A DNA stretch of 64,000 bases from Sulfomarinibacter sp963741385 (GCA_963741385.1 CAVUHO010000006.1:124001-188000), one strand, 5' to 3'; numbered from the stretch's first letter, positions 19,163 to 29,503 are shown. Numbers and translations are program-made. Notes: a model not told the origin generated them from the sequence alone.

Positions 19163-20575
19163 ATGCGGCGAATCTTCGTTCTCTTTGTCGGGGTGTTCAT
19201 GGCATCTCTCGCGGCCGCGGCCACGGCAGAGGAGCAGGATCTTCCGTTCCGGGTGCAGCGGTTGACCGACCGCGTGCTGGTGTTCACCGAGATCTCGCCC
19301 TGGGAGAGCAACCACGTCGTCATCGAGAGCGCCAGCGGGCTGGTGCTCGTCGACCCCGGCCACACGCCGCTGATGGGGCGGCTGATCCGCCAGGCGGTGG
19401 CCCGCGAGCTCGGCCGCGACAGGTTCGCTTACGTCATCGACACCCACGGCCACTGGGGCCACACGTGGGGAGCGGCGGCCTTTCCGGAGGCCATGGTCAT
19501 CGGCCAGGAACGGTCCGTCGGCGAAATGCAGCCCGACACCGTCAATCCCGAACGAATGCGAGAGCTCGCGCGCGGTCAGCTCGCCCAGGCCGAGACCCGG
19601 TTGGCCGAACTCGACCCGGCTGATCCCGAGGCCGAGGTCGCCCAGATTCAGCGCGACCACCTCGACCGCATCTTGAGCGGGCTCAGCGAGCCCGGATTCG
19701 AGGTTCGGATGCCGCAGCTCACGTTCTCCGATCGCATGACCCTCGACCTCGGTGACCTCTCGCTCGAGATGCACTATCTCGGCGGGGGCCACTCCCAGTC
19801 CGACATCGCCGTGATGATTCCCGAGGAGAAGGTCCTTCTCGTCGGCTGCTTCTTTCTCGAGCAGGGACCGCTGCCGGTTTTCGGAATCCAACCGGATCTC
19901 GATCCCGATCGCTGGATAGAGGTCTTCGGCGACCTTCTCGACGACGAGTCTGGAATCGAGTTCGTCGTGCTCGGCCAATACAGCGTGTGGCCCCGCGCGA
20001 AGCTGGCGGCGATCCGCGACTACATCGTGTGGCTGTGGACCGAGGTGCAGCGGCTCGACGCCGAAGGGGTCGATTTCGAGACTGCACTCGCACAGTTGCC
20101 GATCCCTGGAGAGCTCGACTTCATTCGCAAGGCAGGCGCCTCCGACGAGGACCTCGCACAGTATCAACGCACTGAGCTGACGGCGTTGTGGCGGCAGCTC
20201 AAGGACTCGGCCTCGGCGATGCTGGCTCAGGCGATCGACGAGAGCGGCGTCGAAGCGGGCGTCGCCCGATTCCGGGAGCTGGTGGCGCTCAACGCTGCCG
20301 ACCTGTTCTTCGACGAGAACGGGTTCAACCTGCTCGGTTACCGCTACCTCGGTGAACAAAAGGTGGACGCGGCGATCGCCGTCTTCGAGATCAACGTCGA
20401 ACGCTTCCCGAATTCCTGGAACGTGTACGACAGTCTCGGCGAGGCGTACGCGGCCAAGGGCGACACCGAGCGGGCGATCCAGCTCTACCGTCGCTCGGTC
20501 GAACTCAACCCGAACAACGCGAACGGCGTCCAGGCCATCGAGAGGCTCGAGGCCGAGCACACTGAATCTCGCTGA
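19163..20575 (+). CDS. Exported metallo-beta-lactamase-fold protein with C-terminal TPRs
   Basis: Protein of 470 aa; ATG at 19163 follows GGGAGG. Residues 1-22 look like a signal peptide (ending AAAATAEE). Residues about 30-280 are the MBL fold, but the metal motif is degenerate: HGHWGH (His95, 97, 100) has Gly where the HxHxDH Asp is expected, GGGHSQSD supplies a further His, GCFF replaces the usual GDxLF, and the last GHG-type histidine region reads VLGQYSVW. The C-terminus (about 370-465) contains TPR-type helices (WNVYDSLGEAYAAKGDTERAIQLYRRSVELNPNN). Possibly one metal ion, altered chemistry or a binding role. No operon partner; preceded by repeats R1/R2. Confidence 0.8.
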   Translation: MRRIFVLFVGVFMASLAAAATAEEQDLPFRVQRLTDRVLVFTEISPWESNHVVIESASGLVLVDPGHTPLMGRLIRQAVARELGRDRFAYVIDTHGHWGHTWGAAAFPEAMVIGQERSVGEMQPDTVNPERMRELARGQLAQAETRLAELDPADPEAEVAQIQRDHLDRILSGLSEPGFEVRMPQLTFSDRMTLDLGDLSLEMHYLGGGHSQSDIAVMIPEEKVLLVGCFFLEQGPLPVFGIQPDLDPDRWIEVFGDLLDDESGIEFVVLGQYSVWPRAKLAAIRDYIVWLWTEVQRLDAEGVDFETALAQLPIPGELDFIRKAGASDEDLAQYQRTELTALWRQLKDSASAMLAQAIDESGVEAGVARFRELVALNAADLFFDENGFNLLGYRYLGEQKVDAAIAVFEINVERFPNSWNVYDSLGEAYAAKGDTERAIQLYRRSVELNPNNANGVQAIERLEAEHTESR

Positions 20576-20804
20576 CAGCAATTCGAGAGGCACGCACGGC
20601 CACTGACGCGTACTCCCAACATGGGGTGGCTGAGAGCTGGGGCGGGGATGAACCCACCTCCAGGTTGGAACAACGCCTCTGGAAACCGGCGCGCCGCCCG
20701 TCGATCTCACCTGCACCGGGAATTCTCTTGATACCGTAACTCATTATAAGAGCGGGGATCAGCTCGCCATTTGAAGCCAGATCGATCTCCCCGGGAGGCC
20801 CCGC

Positions 20805-22251
20805 ATGACACTCGGCACCCTTTACAGTATCGGCCGGCTCTGTCCCTTCACCCACCGCGTGCAGATCGCGGCTGCGGAGATGGGTGTCGAGATGGCGGTG
20901 GCTTACGACGCGGAGATCCCGGAGTCGGTGCGCAAGGCCAACACCGGCGGCGAGTGGCCGGTCTTCGCCCCCGCCGGAGGCGGCCCACTGTTGCAGGACT
21001 CCAGGGACATCGTCGACTTTCTCATCGACCACGCCGGCGACGCGGGCGAGGCCTATCGCTGCGACCCGCAGGTCCTCGACACCCTCGACTCGTTCTTCCG
21101 CTCGATGTCCAAGGTCATCCTGGCCGGCAAGCCCACGATCCAAAAGGAGTTCCGTCAGAAGCTCGACCGCGCCCTCGAAGAGGTCGAATTTCTGCGCAGC
21201 GCGAGCGGCGGCCCCTACCTCGGCGGAAACACCTTTTCGCAGGCGGACGGCCACATCGCGCCGTTTCTCTATCGCCTCCCCTTCATGGTCGAGATCCGCG
21301 ACCACGTGCCTCGGATCTTTCTCGAAAACGACGGGCTCAACGCCTGGGTGGATCGGGTCGTCAACCAGCCGTCGTTTCAGGCTGTCGCGCCGAAGCGATC
21401 CGCCCTGCGCCATTTCTACGCGAAGAAGGCGACCTACGGAAAACCGATGAAGGTCGGACGCCTCCACCACTCCGGCTTTCGCGCCATGTGGAACGACGTG
21501 GTCTCCCGCACTGCCGCGATCGCCGCGGGCGACGATCGCGACAATGCCGATCTCCAGGAGGCGCGCGATCTCTGCTATCTGCTGTTCCGCGCCGTGGCCC
21601 TCCACGCCAAGCTCGAGAACCTGCTGCTGTTTCCGACCCTCGATGCCGCCAAGAACGATCCCGCGTTCACAGCTGGAGCGGTCGACCAGCACGACCACGA
21701 AGAGGGGGAGATGAACAACCTCCTCGATCGTTTCGATCGGGTGTTGAGTCAAGAGCCGGGTTCGCGCGACCAGGCGCTCCGAGACCTCGCAACCGCGTGT
21801 ACCACCCTGCGCGAGGGTCAGTTTGCCCACTTCGACTACGAAGAGTCCAACTTCCTGCCGGTGCTCGCCGAGCTCGAGCTCGAACAGCACCTCGAAATGC
21901 TTCGCGGGGCTTACGAGATGTGCATCCTCGAGCGGCCACACCTGATCGGCGTGCTCGCGTCCTACATGCCGATCGAGAACACCCTGTCTCTGCTCGACTC
22001 GCTGCTGCAGGCCGTCGAGCCCGATTCCGAGCACTGGCGCGAGCCTCGTCACGGAAATGCACCGGTCCCTGACACCCGAGCAGTGGCTCAGGGTCACCCG
22101 TCGGTTCGAGGACGTGCTGCCGACCTCGCTGTTGGTCATCCCCAGCGGGCACCGACGCCTGAGCATCGGAGAGACGGTTCGGGCGCTCCACACTGCCTCG
22201 CCGATCGGCCGCATCGAGATCCCAAATTCGGCCCAGAGCGCGACGGAGTGA
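20805..22251 (+). CDS. Glutathione S-transferase-like protein fused to a hemerythrin (HHE) domain, frameshifted near its end
   Basis: About 480 aa; ATG at 20805 follows GGGAGG. The N-terminal thioredoxin-fold half has a Cys active site of the omega/glutaredoxin-like kind (GRLCPFTHRVQIAA, Cys13) and a GST helical half to about residue 200. A HHE-type helical bundle follows, with His/Glu/Asp-rich helices RLHHSGFR, ALHAKLENLL, DQHDHEEGEM and FAHFDYEESNFLPVL that could bind a di-iron site. A one-base shift near 22040 moves the last about 70 residues (MHRSLTPEQWLRVTRRFEDV, ending at 22251) to another frame. The combination suggests thiol chemistry linked to an oxygen- or NO-responsive iron centre; cytoplasmic. 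Function is inference. Confidence 0.8.
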
Positions 22252-22389
22252 TCCCACGCAAAGCCAGCTGCTGACCGGTAGCGAGGAGCGCCACCTGGCG
22301 TCTTCGATGCCTTCGCTGTGCGCGGGTTCGCGCCGCAGATTGCGCAATCGTTGCCTGGCCCCGATCTGACCTGACCCTCAGGATTCGAG

Positions 22390-22695
22390 GCTCGAACTCG
22401 CGGCGGACATCACCTACCCGCTGCTCGACTCCACGCTGCTGGTCCTGACCGTCGCCATGCTCCGGCTCACCATGCTCCTCGGTCGAGGATCCGTCGGCGC
22501 TGTGTGGCGGTCGTTGCTGTACGGGTTCCTGGCCATGGCCCTCGGCGACGTGGTGTACTCGTTCTTCGCCGGTTTCGATCTCGCGGTGCTCGACCCGCTG
22601 CTCGACCTCTGTACACGGTGGCCTACGCGCTGTACGCGCGGGGAACCCTGCTCGCAGCTCAAGCTGGTGCGGTAGAGGGCGAACTCCCCTTCTGA
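22390..22695 (+). pseudogene. Fragment of a membrane protein
   Basis: The frame reads LELAADITYPLLDSTLLVLTVAM.. with three hydrophobic helices, a break near 22610, then YTVAYALYARGTLLAAQAGA. It opens right after a stop and has no credible start, so it looks like the C-terminal half of a multi-helix membrane domain of the kind found ahead of signalling domains. The rest of 22252-22821 shows nothing I can support. Confidence 0.4.
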
Positions 22696-22821
22696 CGCGG
22701 CTCCCCGCGCACCCCGGGTGTTTGGGCCTCATCCCACTCTCCGCTCGTTCAAAACCGCTCTGGTGACATCGGTCACCTGAGTGCCCGTCGTTCTTCGATA
22801 AGGTCGACGGGGAGGCTGCTC

Positions 22822-24295
22822 ATGGCCCGGAGCCACATCGCAATCGCGATCGCGACCATCGCCGTGGCGGTGACAGTCCCGTCGACCGCCGCCGCCACCG
22901 ACTACGAGGTCGGCGACGGCGAGGGCATGCTGGCGGCGATTTCCGACGTGCCGTGGGAGAGTCTGGCCCCGGGCGACCGGGTGCTGATCCACTGGCGCGT
23001 GGCGCCTTACAAGGAGAAGTGGGTCATCTGCCGTCGCGGCACCGCCGAACAACCGATCGTGATCCGCGGCGTGCCCGGCCCGGGGGGAGCGCTGCCGGTC
23101 ATCGACGGCCTCGATGCCGTCACCCCCACCGCACTGAACTTCTGGAACGAGTCACGGGGGATCCTGAAGATCGGCGGCGCCAACGTCCCCGCCGACACCC
23201 TGCCGGCGTACATCGTGATCGAGAACCTGGACATCCGCTCGGGGCGTCCCCCCTACTCCTTCACCAACGACTCCGGCGGGTCGGAGGACTACCAAAAGCA
23301 ACGCCGCCGCCATCTACGTCGAAAAAGCCGAGCACCTGGTGATCCGCAACTGCGTCCTGCGCGACTCCGGCAACGGCCTCTTCGTCGGCGCCTCCGACGG
23401 CGAAACACAGGACATCCTGATCGAGCACAACTGGATCTACGACAACGGCATCGAAGGCAGCTATTACGAGCACAACACCTACACCGCGGCCATCGGCATC
23501 ACCTACCAGTTCAACCGGATGGGACGGTTGCGTCAGGATTGCGGCGGCAACAACCTCAAGGACCGGTCGGCCGGTCTCGTGGTGCGCTACAACTGGATCG
23601 AGGACGGCAACCGCCAGCTCGACCTGGTCGATGCCGAGGACAGCGCGGTGCTGGTCAACCACCCCGACTACCACGAGACGTTCGTCTACGGCAACGTGCT
23701 CATCGAGTCCGACGGCGAGGGCAACAGCCAGATCCTCCACTACGGCGGCGACAGCGGCACCACCGCCGACTACCGCAAAGGCACCCTCTACTTCCACAAC
23801 AACACCGTGATCTCCACCCGCTCCGGCAACACCACCCTGATGCGGCTCTCGACCAACGACGAGCACGCCGACATCCGCAACAACATCCTCTTCACGACCG
23901 CCGACGGCTCGCGGCTGGCGATGGTGGATGCATCCGGCGTCGCCGATCTCCGCACCAACTGGATCGTGGACGGTTGGGTGGATAGTCACTCTGGCCTATC
24001 GGGCACGCTGACCGATCACGGCGACACCATCACGGGTACCGACCCGGGGTTCACCGACTTCGCGGGCCAGGACTTCACGCCGCTCGCCTCGAGCGAGTGC
24101 GTGGACACGGGCGGCCCACTCGATGTGGCTGTCATTTCCCAGCACTTGCCGGTGAACCAGTACCTGCGCCACCGGCGCGCCTCCACCCGGCCGGACGACG
24201 GGTCGCGAGACATCGGCGCCCTTGAAAGCGGTCTGATCTTCGGCGACGGTCTCGAGTCGGGCTCCAGCGGCTGGTGGTCGTCAGTCCTTCCCTGA
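22822..24295 (+). CDS. Secreted right-handed beta-helix protein with DGFESG-like C-terminal tail, frameshifted
   Basis: About 490 aa from the ATG at 22822 (GGGGAGG upstream). Signal peptide in residues 1-25. The body is parallel beta-helix in style: repeated turns such as AEHLVIRNCVLRDSGNGLFVG, DILIEHNWIYDNG, LYFHNNTVISTRSG, IRNNILFTT, as in polysaccharide lyases and other carbohydrate-active or adhesive proteins. One indel near 23297, beside an AAAA run, switches frame; both sides fit the same fold. The C-terminus is IFGDGLESGSSGWWSS.., a tail shared with three other exported proteins in this window. Substrate unknown. Confidence 0.8.
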
Positions 24296-24360
24296 GACAC
24301 CACTCGCGCGCCATTCCTCGGTTAGAATCGGTCCTCACCCACCTTTGTCCGGGAGGACCC

Positions 24361-25509
24361 ATGAAATCGAAGATCACGCGCCGCACCATGATCAAGACAA
24401 CCGGCGGAACCCTCGCCATGGCGCTGGCGCCGTCCGCCGTGGCAGCTGGAACCGCAGCGACGAGCGGGGGCACCATGAGGGCCGCAGTCATCGAACGCTC
24501 GGGTGACGACGTCGCCGCCAACGTCCGTCTGGTCAACGACTGGCCCGAACCGGTCGCCGGTCCCGGCCAGGTGCGGGTCCGCACCGAAGCCGCGGCCCTC
24601 AACCACGTCGACCTGTGGTTGGGTCAGAGGGACCGGGCATCATTCCCTCACATCACCGGGTTCGACGGCTGCGGCATCGTGGAGACCGTCGGCGAGGGAG
24701 TGGACGAGGCGTGGCTCGGACGCCGCGTCATCTTCAACGCCGCCGTGCCCGAAACAAAGCCCTCTGCGCCCGACGTCCGTCCCAACCGACCTCCGGAGAT
24801 CGGGCTCATCGGTTCGGAGACCCAGGGCTGTATGGCCGAGAAGTTCGTCGTCCCGGCGGCCAATATTCTGGACGTCGGCGACGCCGACCCGATCAACGCC
24901 GCAGCGTTCGCTCTGACCTTTCTCACCGCCTGGCGCATGATCTCGACCCGCGCCCGGCTCAAACCCGACCAGACGGTCCTGGTGACGGGCATCGGCGGTG
25001 GCGTCGCGCTGGCCGCGCTGCAGATCGCCAGATATATCGGCAACAAGGTCATCGTCACCAGCCGCCACCAGTGGAAACTGGACACGGCGTTGGGGCTCGG
25101 AGCGGATCACGGCATCCTCGACCAACAACAGGACTGGTCGGAGGAGGTCCGCGACCTCACCGGCGGACGCGGCGTGGATCTGTGCGTCGACTCGGTGGGC
25201 AAAGCCGTCCATGCAAGATGCATCCAGTCACTGGCCCAAGGCGGGATCTTGACCACCTGCGGCGCCACCACCGGAGGCGATGCCGAAACAACTCTAGGAG
25301 CCATCTACTGGAAACAGCTGAGCATTCTCGGTTCCAGCATGGGCGACATGGACGAGTTCCGCGAGGTCACGACCCTCTTTCGCGCCGGCAAGCTCGAACC
25401 GGTGATCGACCAGGTGTTCACCGCAAAAGACGCCGCCCAGGCCTACGCACGTCTACAGGCAGGCGAGCAGTTCGGCAAAGTGGTCGTTCGCTGGGCGCCG
25501 TCCGAATAG
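24361..25509 (+). CDS. Tat-exported MDR (zinc-type alcohol dehydrogenase/quinone reductase) family oxidoreductase
   Basis: Protein of 382 aa; ATG at 24361 follows GGGAGG. Residues 1-38 are a Tat signal (TRRTMIKTTGGTLAMALAPSAVA). The mature part is a medium-chain dehydrogenase/reductase: N-terminal GroES-like domain (AALNHVDLWLGQRD..GFDGCGIVETVGEG) and a Rossmann domain with VLVTGIGGGVALAALQIARY. The residues match quinone-oxidoreductase-like members without an obvious catalytic zinc site. Export of an NAD(P)-dependent fold is unusual because the cofactor is not expected in the periplasm; it may be folded with cofactor before Tat transport. Substrate unknown. Convergent with the next gene. Confidence 0.85.
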   Translation: MKSKITRRTMIKTTGGTLAMALAPSAVAAGTAATSGGTMRAAVIERSGDDVAANVRLVNDWPEPVAGPGQVRVRTEAAALNHVDLWLGQRDRASFPHITGFDGCGIVETVGEGVDEAWLGRRVIFNAAVPETKPSAPDVRPNRPPEIGLIGSETQGCMAEKFVVPAANILDVGDADPINAAAFALTFLTAWRMISTRARLKPDQTVLVTGIGGGVALAALQIARYIGNKVIVTSRHQWKLDTALGLGADHGILDQQQDWSEEVRDLTGGRGVDLCVDSVGKAVHARCIQSLAQGGILTTCGATTGGDAETTLGAIYWKQLSILGSSMGDMDEFREVTTLFRAGKLEPVIDQVFTAKDAAQAYARLQAGEQFGKVVVRWAPSE

Positions 25510-25557
25510 CGGAACGAGCGGGAGCGGAAAAAATCTCTGAAAGCCGTAGGGGCGGGT

Positions 25558-26367
25558 CTACCCAGCCCCCACAACCCCCAGAAGAACTTCGACCAGGGCC
25601 TCGGGCTGGAACCACTGCGGGTTGTGATTGCCCTCCATTGTGACGACCTGCCAGTGCCGCGCTCGGGCGCGATCGGCGAAGACATCGAAGGTGTCGGTGT
25701 CCTTGCCGGCTTCGACGGTGAGAATGAACGTCGCCGGGAGGTTCGCGGCGTCGGGGTTGTCGAGGACGATGGGTTCGGTGAAGGTTAGGAGGGACTGCGG
25801 CACGTCCACCGGCGGGAGCTCGCCGGGCTTCACCCACAGCGGCACCAGCTGCCACGGTGGGGCGCCGCCGGCACCGGCGGTGGCCATGGTGTCGACGGCG
25901 TCGCCGAACAAACCGATCACCGACTCGCCGTCCTCCGGCACGATGGCGTCCAGATAGACCAGCTTGCGGATGCGATCAGGCACGCGGTTGGCGACCCCCG
26001 AGATCACCATGCCCCCGTAGCTATGCCCGACCAGCACGATGTCGTGCAGGTCCTCGAACTCGAGGACGTTGACAATGTCCTCGATGTGGGTCGACAACCC
26101 GACGTCCTCACGGGCGAGGTGGACCCGCTCACCCAACCCGGTCATGGTCGGGCGGTAGACCCGGTAGCCGGCGTGTTCGAGCAGGGGCTGGACCTTGGTG
26201 AAATGCCATCCCCCAGCCCACGCGCCGTGGACGAGGACGATGGCGGGGCGGGGGGCCTCTTCCGGCGATGGCAACGGCGCCCGGGCGCACGACATCGCGG
26301 CCGCTGCGACGACGATGAAAACTGACAGCCTGAGGTAATAGGACCGCCTGACAAAAGGTGTCCGCAT
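25558..26367 (-). CDS. Alpha/beta hydrolase, probable lipoprotein
   Basis: Protein of 269 aa; ATG at 26367 follows GGGAG. The N-terminus carries a signal with a lipobox-like AMSC (Cys27). The catalytic core resembles the salicylate-esterase/hydroxynitrile-lyase type hydrolases: VLVHGAWAGGWHF, nucleophile in LVGHSYGGMVISGVA, and a C-terminal His in EGNHNPQWFQ. Likely an esterase at the cell envelope; substrate unknown. Its 3' end faces the MDR gene and it lies 37 nt after the beta-lactamase-family gene, so the two may be co-transcribed. Confidence 0.85.
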   Translation of the reverse strand: MRTPFVRRSYYLRLSVFIVVAAAAMSCARAPLPSPEEAPRPAIVLVHGAWAGGWHFTKVQPLLEHAGYRVYRPTMTGLGERVHLAREDVGLSTHIEDIVNVLEFEDLHDIVLVGHSYGGMVISGVANRVPDRIRKLVYLDAIVPEDGESVIGLFGDAVDTMATAGAGGAPPWQLVPLWVKPGELPPVDVPQSLLTFTEPIVLDNPDAANLPATFILTVEAGKDTDTFDVFADRARARHWQVVTMEGNHNPQWFQPEALVEVLLGVVGAG

Positions 26368-26404
26368 GTTTTCTCCCAAAATCCGTCCTTCGGTTCCCCG
26401 TCGC

Positions 26405-27868
26405 TTACCGCACCCGCATCATCGGGAAGCTGTGCGAGGTCACGGAGACAACGTGTCCGTCCGCATCAACCGCGAACACCCACTCCTCGCCGAGGCTGCC
26501 GTCGTCCGATCGCACGCGGCGGAAGACGTTGCCCTCGATTCGCCGGAGCGGCTGGATCCAGTCGTCCAGGTCGACTGCGGTGTTCCCCAGTTCGACCGCC
26601 GCCAGGCCGTCCTGCCAGAGCACAATGGCCTCCCGGCCCCACACCGAGTCGTAGACTCCGGCGAAGCGGTCCAGCTCGGGATCCCGGGGAGGGAGACCAG
26701 CAGACCCCTTCGCAGCAGCCGCCACTGCCGGAGCGAGGAGAGCCGCCGCCTTGCGCGCGTACAACACGACATCGGAGCCGATGGCGTTGGTCAGCACCAC
26801 GATGCCCAGCTCTTCCTTGGGAAGGACCCCGAATTCGGTGTAGTACCCCGGGCAGTTGCCGCCGTGCCGCACCCAGGTCGTGTCGCCGCGCTGCGAGACG
26901 TTGAAGCCCAGACCCCAGGTGGTCTCCCAATCCGGGTCGACCCAGTGGACCCGCTGCATCTCCCTCAGCGTGGATGCCCGCAACACCTGGTCGCCGCCGT
27001 CAGCTCGCAGCCGCAGCTGCCAACGGGCGAACTTCGCCAGGTCAGCGGCGCTTGACGCCATCCCCGCGGCCGGCCCGATGCCCTCCACGTCGAACAGCGG
27101 CAGGCGTTCGCGGTCCGGGCTGCCGCGGCGCGCGGCGTAGCCCGCGGCCAAGCGGCCGGTCGCGAAGGCCTCGGGCACCGAGGTGAAAGTGCTGTTCATT
27201 TCCAGCGGTTGCAGGATGTCATCGTGGATGACGTCGGCCCAGGGTCTGCCCGAAACCTCGCCAACCACCACGCCGAGCAGCGCCATCCCGAGGTTGGAGT
27301 ACTGGAAGTAGCGGCCGGACGGGTACAGCGACTGCTGCGAACCGAGGCGCTCGCGGATCTGTTCGGTGGTCGGAAAATCGAAATCAGGGCCGGACCAGTA
27401 GGGCGAATCGGACTCCCGCGGGAGTCCCCCGGCGTGCGACAGGACGTTGCGGATCGAGACCGGCTCGCCGTCCGGGTAGAGATCGGTCATCGATGCGAAC
27501 CACGGCACGTACACCCCGAGGTCGTCGTCGAGGCGCAGTTCGCCCGCGTCGCGCAGCTGCATGACGGCGATCGATGTGAAGAGCTTGGAGATCGAACAGA
27601 TCGAGTAGAGGGTTTCGGCGTCGGCCGCCTTACCGGTCGCCGGGTCCGCGAGACCGATGCCGCCCGACGCCAGCACCTCATCACCGTGGACGAAGGCAAA
27701 CGATGCGGCCGGCACCCCGGAATCCCCCAGATCGTTCTCCACCCACACCTTCCATGCCGCAACCGCGTCCTCGACCCGTCGGTCGGAGGCGAGAGGCGCC
27801 GCCGGTTCTTCCGCCATCGCCACCACCGCACCCAGGACCATCACGAGAATCAAAACCGATCGGCGCAT
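26405..27868 (-). CDS. Secreted serine beta-lactamase/DD-peptidase-family hydrolase
   Basis: Protein of 487 aa; the ATG at 27868 follows GGGGAGGTG, and an upstream in-frame start would spoil the signal peptide (MRRSVLILVMVLGAVVAMAEE). Catalytic motifs: SISK (SxxK) in YSICSISKLFTS, YSN in FQYSNLGMAL, and HGG in WVRHGGNCPGYYTEF. A C-terminal beta-rich domain follows (about 390-487). Probably an envelope esterase, D-peptidase or penicillin-binding-type enzyme. It is divergent from the exported SDR gene with a 136-nt shared upstream region. Distant paralogue of the operon hydrolase at 1.3-2.9 kb. Confidence 0.87.
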   Translation of the reverse strand: MRRSVLILVMVLGAVVAMAEEPAAPLASDRRVEDAVAAWKVWVENDLGDSGVPAASFAFVHGDEVLASGGIGLADPATGKAADAETLYSICSISKLFTSIAVMQLRDAGELRLDDDLGVYVPWFASMTDLYPDGEPVSIRNVLSHAGGLPRESDSPYWSGPDFDFPTTEQIRERLGSQQSLYPSGRYFQYSNLGMALLGVVVGEVSGRPWADVIHDDILQPLEMNSTFTSVPEAFATGRLAAGYAARRGSPDRERLPLFDVEGIGPAAGMASSAADLAKFARWQLRLRADGGDQVLRASTLREMQRVHWVDPDWETTWGLGFNVSQRGDTTWVRHGGNCPGYYTEFGVLPKEELGIVVLTNAIGSDVVLYARKAAALLAPAVAAAAKGSAGLPPRDPELDRFAGVYDSVWGREAIVLWQDGLAAVELGNTAVDLDDWIQPLRRIEGNVFRRVRSDDGSLGEEWVFAVDADGHVVSVTSHSFPMMRVR

Positions 27869-28004
27869 GTTCACCTCCCCGAAGAACCCCGTTTCGCGAA
27901 TGGGAGAATTATCCACGACCCCGCCGCTGTGTCCACGTGAGTGCCTGTGGTAGCATGACCAATCGAACGAGACTCAATATCGAATCCACTCCGAAGGACA
28001 CACG

Positions 28005-29017
28005 ATGAAACGACTGACGAAATTTTCTGCAGCGACGATCGCAATCGCTCTGATGATCTGCACCTTCTCCCCCACTCCGGCGGCGTTCGCAGATTCCCCC
28101 ACCCAAGACACACCCGAGACCGTCAGCCCGCAGAAGGCGGTGCTGGTGACCGGTGCGAGCACCGGGATCGGCAGAAAGATCACGGAACTGCTTGCGTCGA
28201 AAGGCGTCTTCGTCTACGCCGGGGCCCGCAAGGACTCGGACATCAAGGAACTGAACGCGATTGAAAACGTCATGGCCGTCCGGCTCGACGTCACCATCCA
28301 GGAAGAGATCGACGCCGCGGTCGCGACCATCACCAAGGAAGGCCGTGGACTGTACGGTCTGGTCAACAACGCCGGTGTCGCCATCGTCGCACCACTCATC
28401 GAGGTCGAAGAGGGTGAACTCGATTTCCTCTTCGACGTCAACATCTACGGCCCCTACCGCATCACCAAGGCCTTCAGCCCGCTGATCATCGCGTCCAAAG
28501 GCCGGATCACCACGATCTCCTCGATCTCCGGCATTCTGTCGGGCACCCTCTTCGGCCCCTACAGCATGAGCAAGCACGCGATGGAGGCCTACTCCGATTC
28601 TCTGGCCCGTGAGATGGAGCGTTTCGACGTCAAGGTCAGCGTGGTGGAACCCGGCAACTACGAATCCGAGATCGGCACCACCTTGAAAAAGAGGATGGAA
28701 AAGAACGACATCGACATCGAGGGCTCGCCCTACCAGGTGGAGATGCAGGGCATGTTGGATCGTGTGGGCTACGGACCGAACAGAAGGACCCCCAGGAAGT
28801 GGCCGAGGCCGTCTATCACGCCCTCTTCGACGAGCACCCCAAGATGCGCTACATGGTGGTGCCCAACCTCCGGCAGGCGGAGATCACGATCGGCAAGGCG
28901 ATGGAGGAGATGGTCCAGCTCAACCAGGACCAGACCTACACCTTTGACCGCGAGACGCTGATCAAGATGCTGGATGAAGCGCTCGCCGCGACGGCAACTG
29001 CAGACAGCGCCGACTGA
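28005..29017 (+). CDS. Short-chain dehydrogenase with N-terminal export signal, frameshifted
   Basis: About 337 aa from the ATG at 28005. Residues 1-30 form a signal peptide (KRLTKFSAATIAIALMICTFSPTPAAFA). The mature part is a classical SDR: cofactor motif VLVTGASTGIGRK (TGxxxGIG), NNAG in LVNNAGVA, catalytic Ser in ISSISG and YxxxK in YSMSKHAMEAY. A one-base shift near 28785 moves the last about 78 residues (QKDPQEVAEAVYHALFDEHPK onward) to another frame. SDRs are normally cytoplasmic, so the signal peptide is notable. Substrate unknown. Confidence 0.82.
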
Positions 29018-29278
29018 ATCTCGAATATGCCGGGCGGGGATAAACTCCCCTCCAAAGAAATCCGAACGGCCGGGATTTCCTCGCCCGCTCGATCGCGCGT
29101 CCTGGAAGAGGCACCTCTCTTTTCGCAACCTCCGCCGGGGCGCCGCGCTCATCCCCTGACGATCGCCGCCCAAGCGCATGGCTCACTGTCGTAATTCTTT
29201 TCATCGTTGCTCCTGTTTTCACTCGAAAGAAGATCCATTCTCAGGTCATTGAACGGCTCACCCGAGGGAACACGCGGA

Positions 29279-29503
29279 ATGAGAGAATGGACCATGCCCG
29301 ACGGACTGACCCTGATGATCTACATCCTCACCGGCGCCGTTGGGACGGCGTACTTCTTGTACGGCAAGAAGCAGCAGAACATCACCTTTCTGGTCGCCGG
29401 CATCTGTCTGTGCGTCTACCCGTACGTAGTGAGCAGCATCGTGCCGTTGGTCCTCGTCGGTGCCGCGCTCCTGGCGGCGCCGTTCCTTCTCAGCCGGCAG
29501 TGA
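29279..29503 (+). CDS. Small two-helix membrane protein
   Basis: A 74-aa protein from the ATG at 29279 (GAGGGA upstream); a second ATG at 29294 is also possible. Two hydrophobic helices (LMIYILTGAVGTAYFLYGKK and ITFLVAGICLCVYPYVV..) then a third short one. GTAYFLYGKKQQ and the overall layout resemble small proteins often labelled amino acid transport protein in databases, a label without experimental basis that I know of. Preceding region 29018-29278 shows no gene. Confidence 0.65.
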   Translation: MREWTMPDGLTLMIYILTGAVGTAYFLYGKKQQNITFLVAGICLCVYPYVVSSIVPLVLVGAALLAAPFLLSRQ

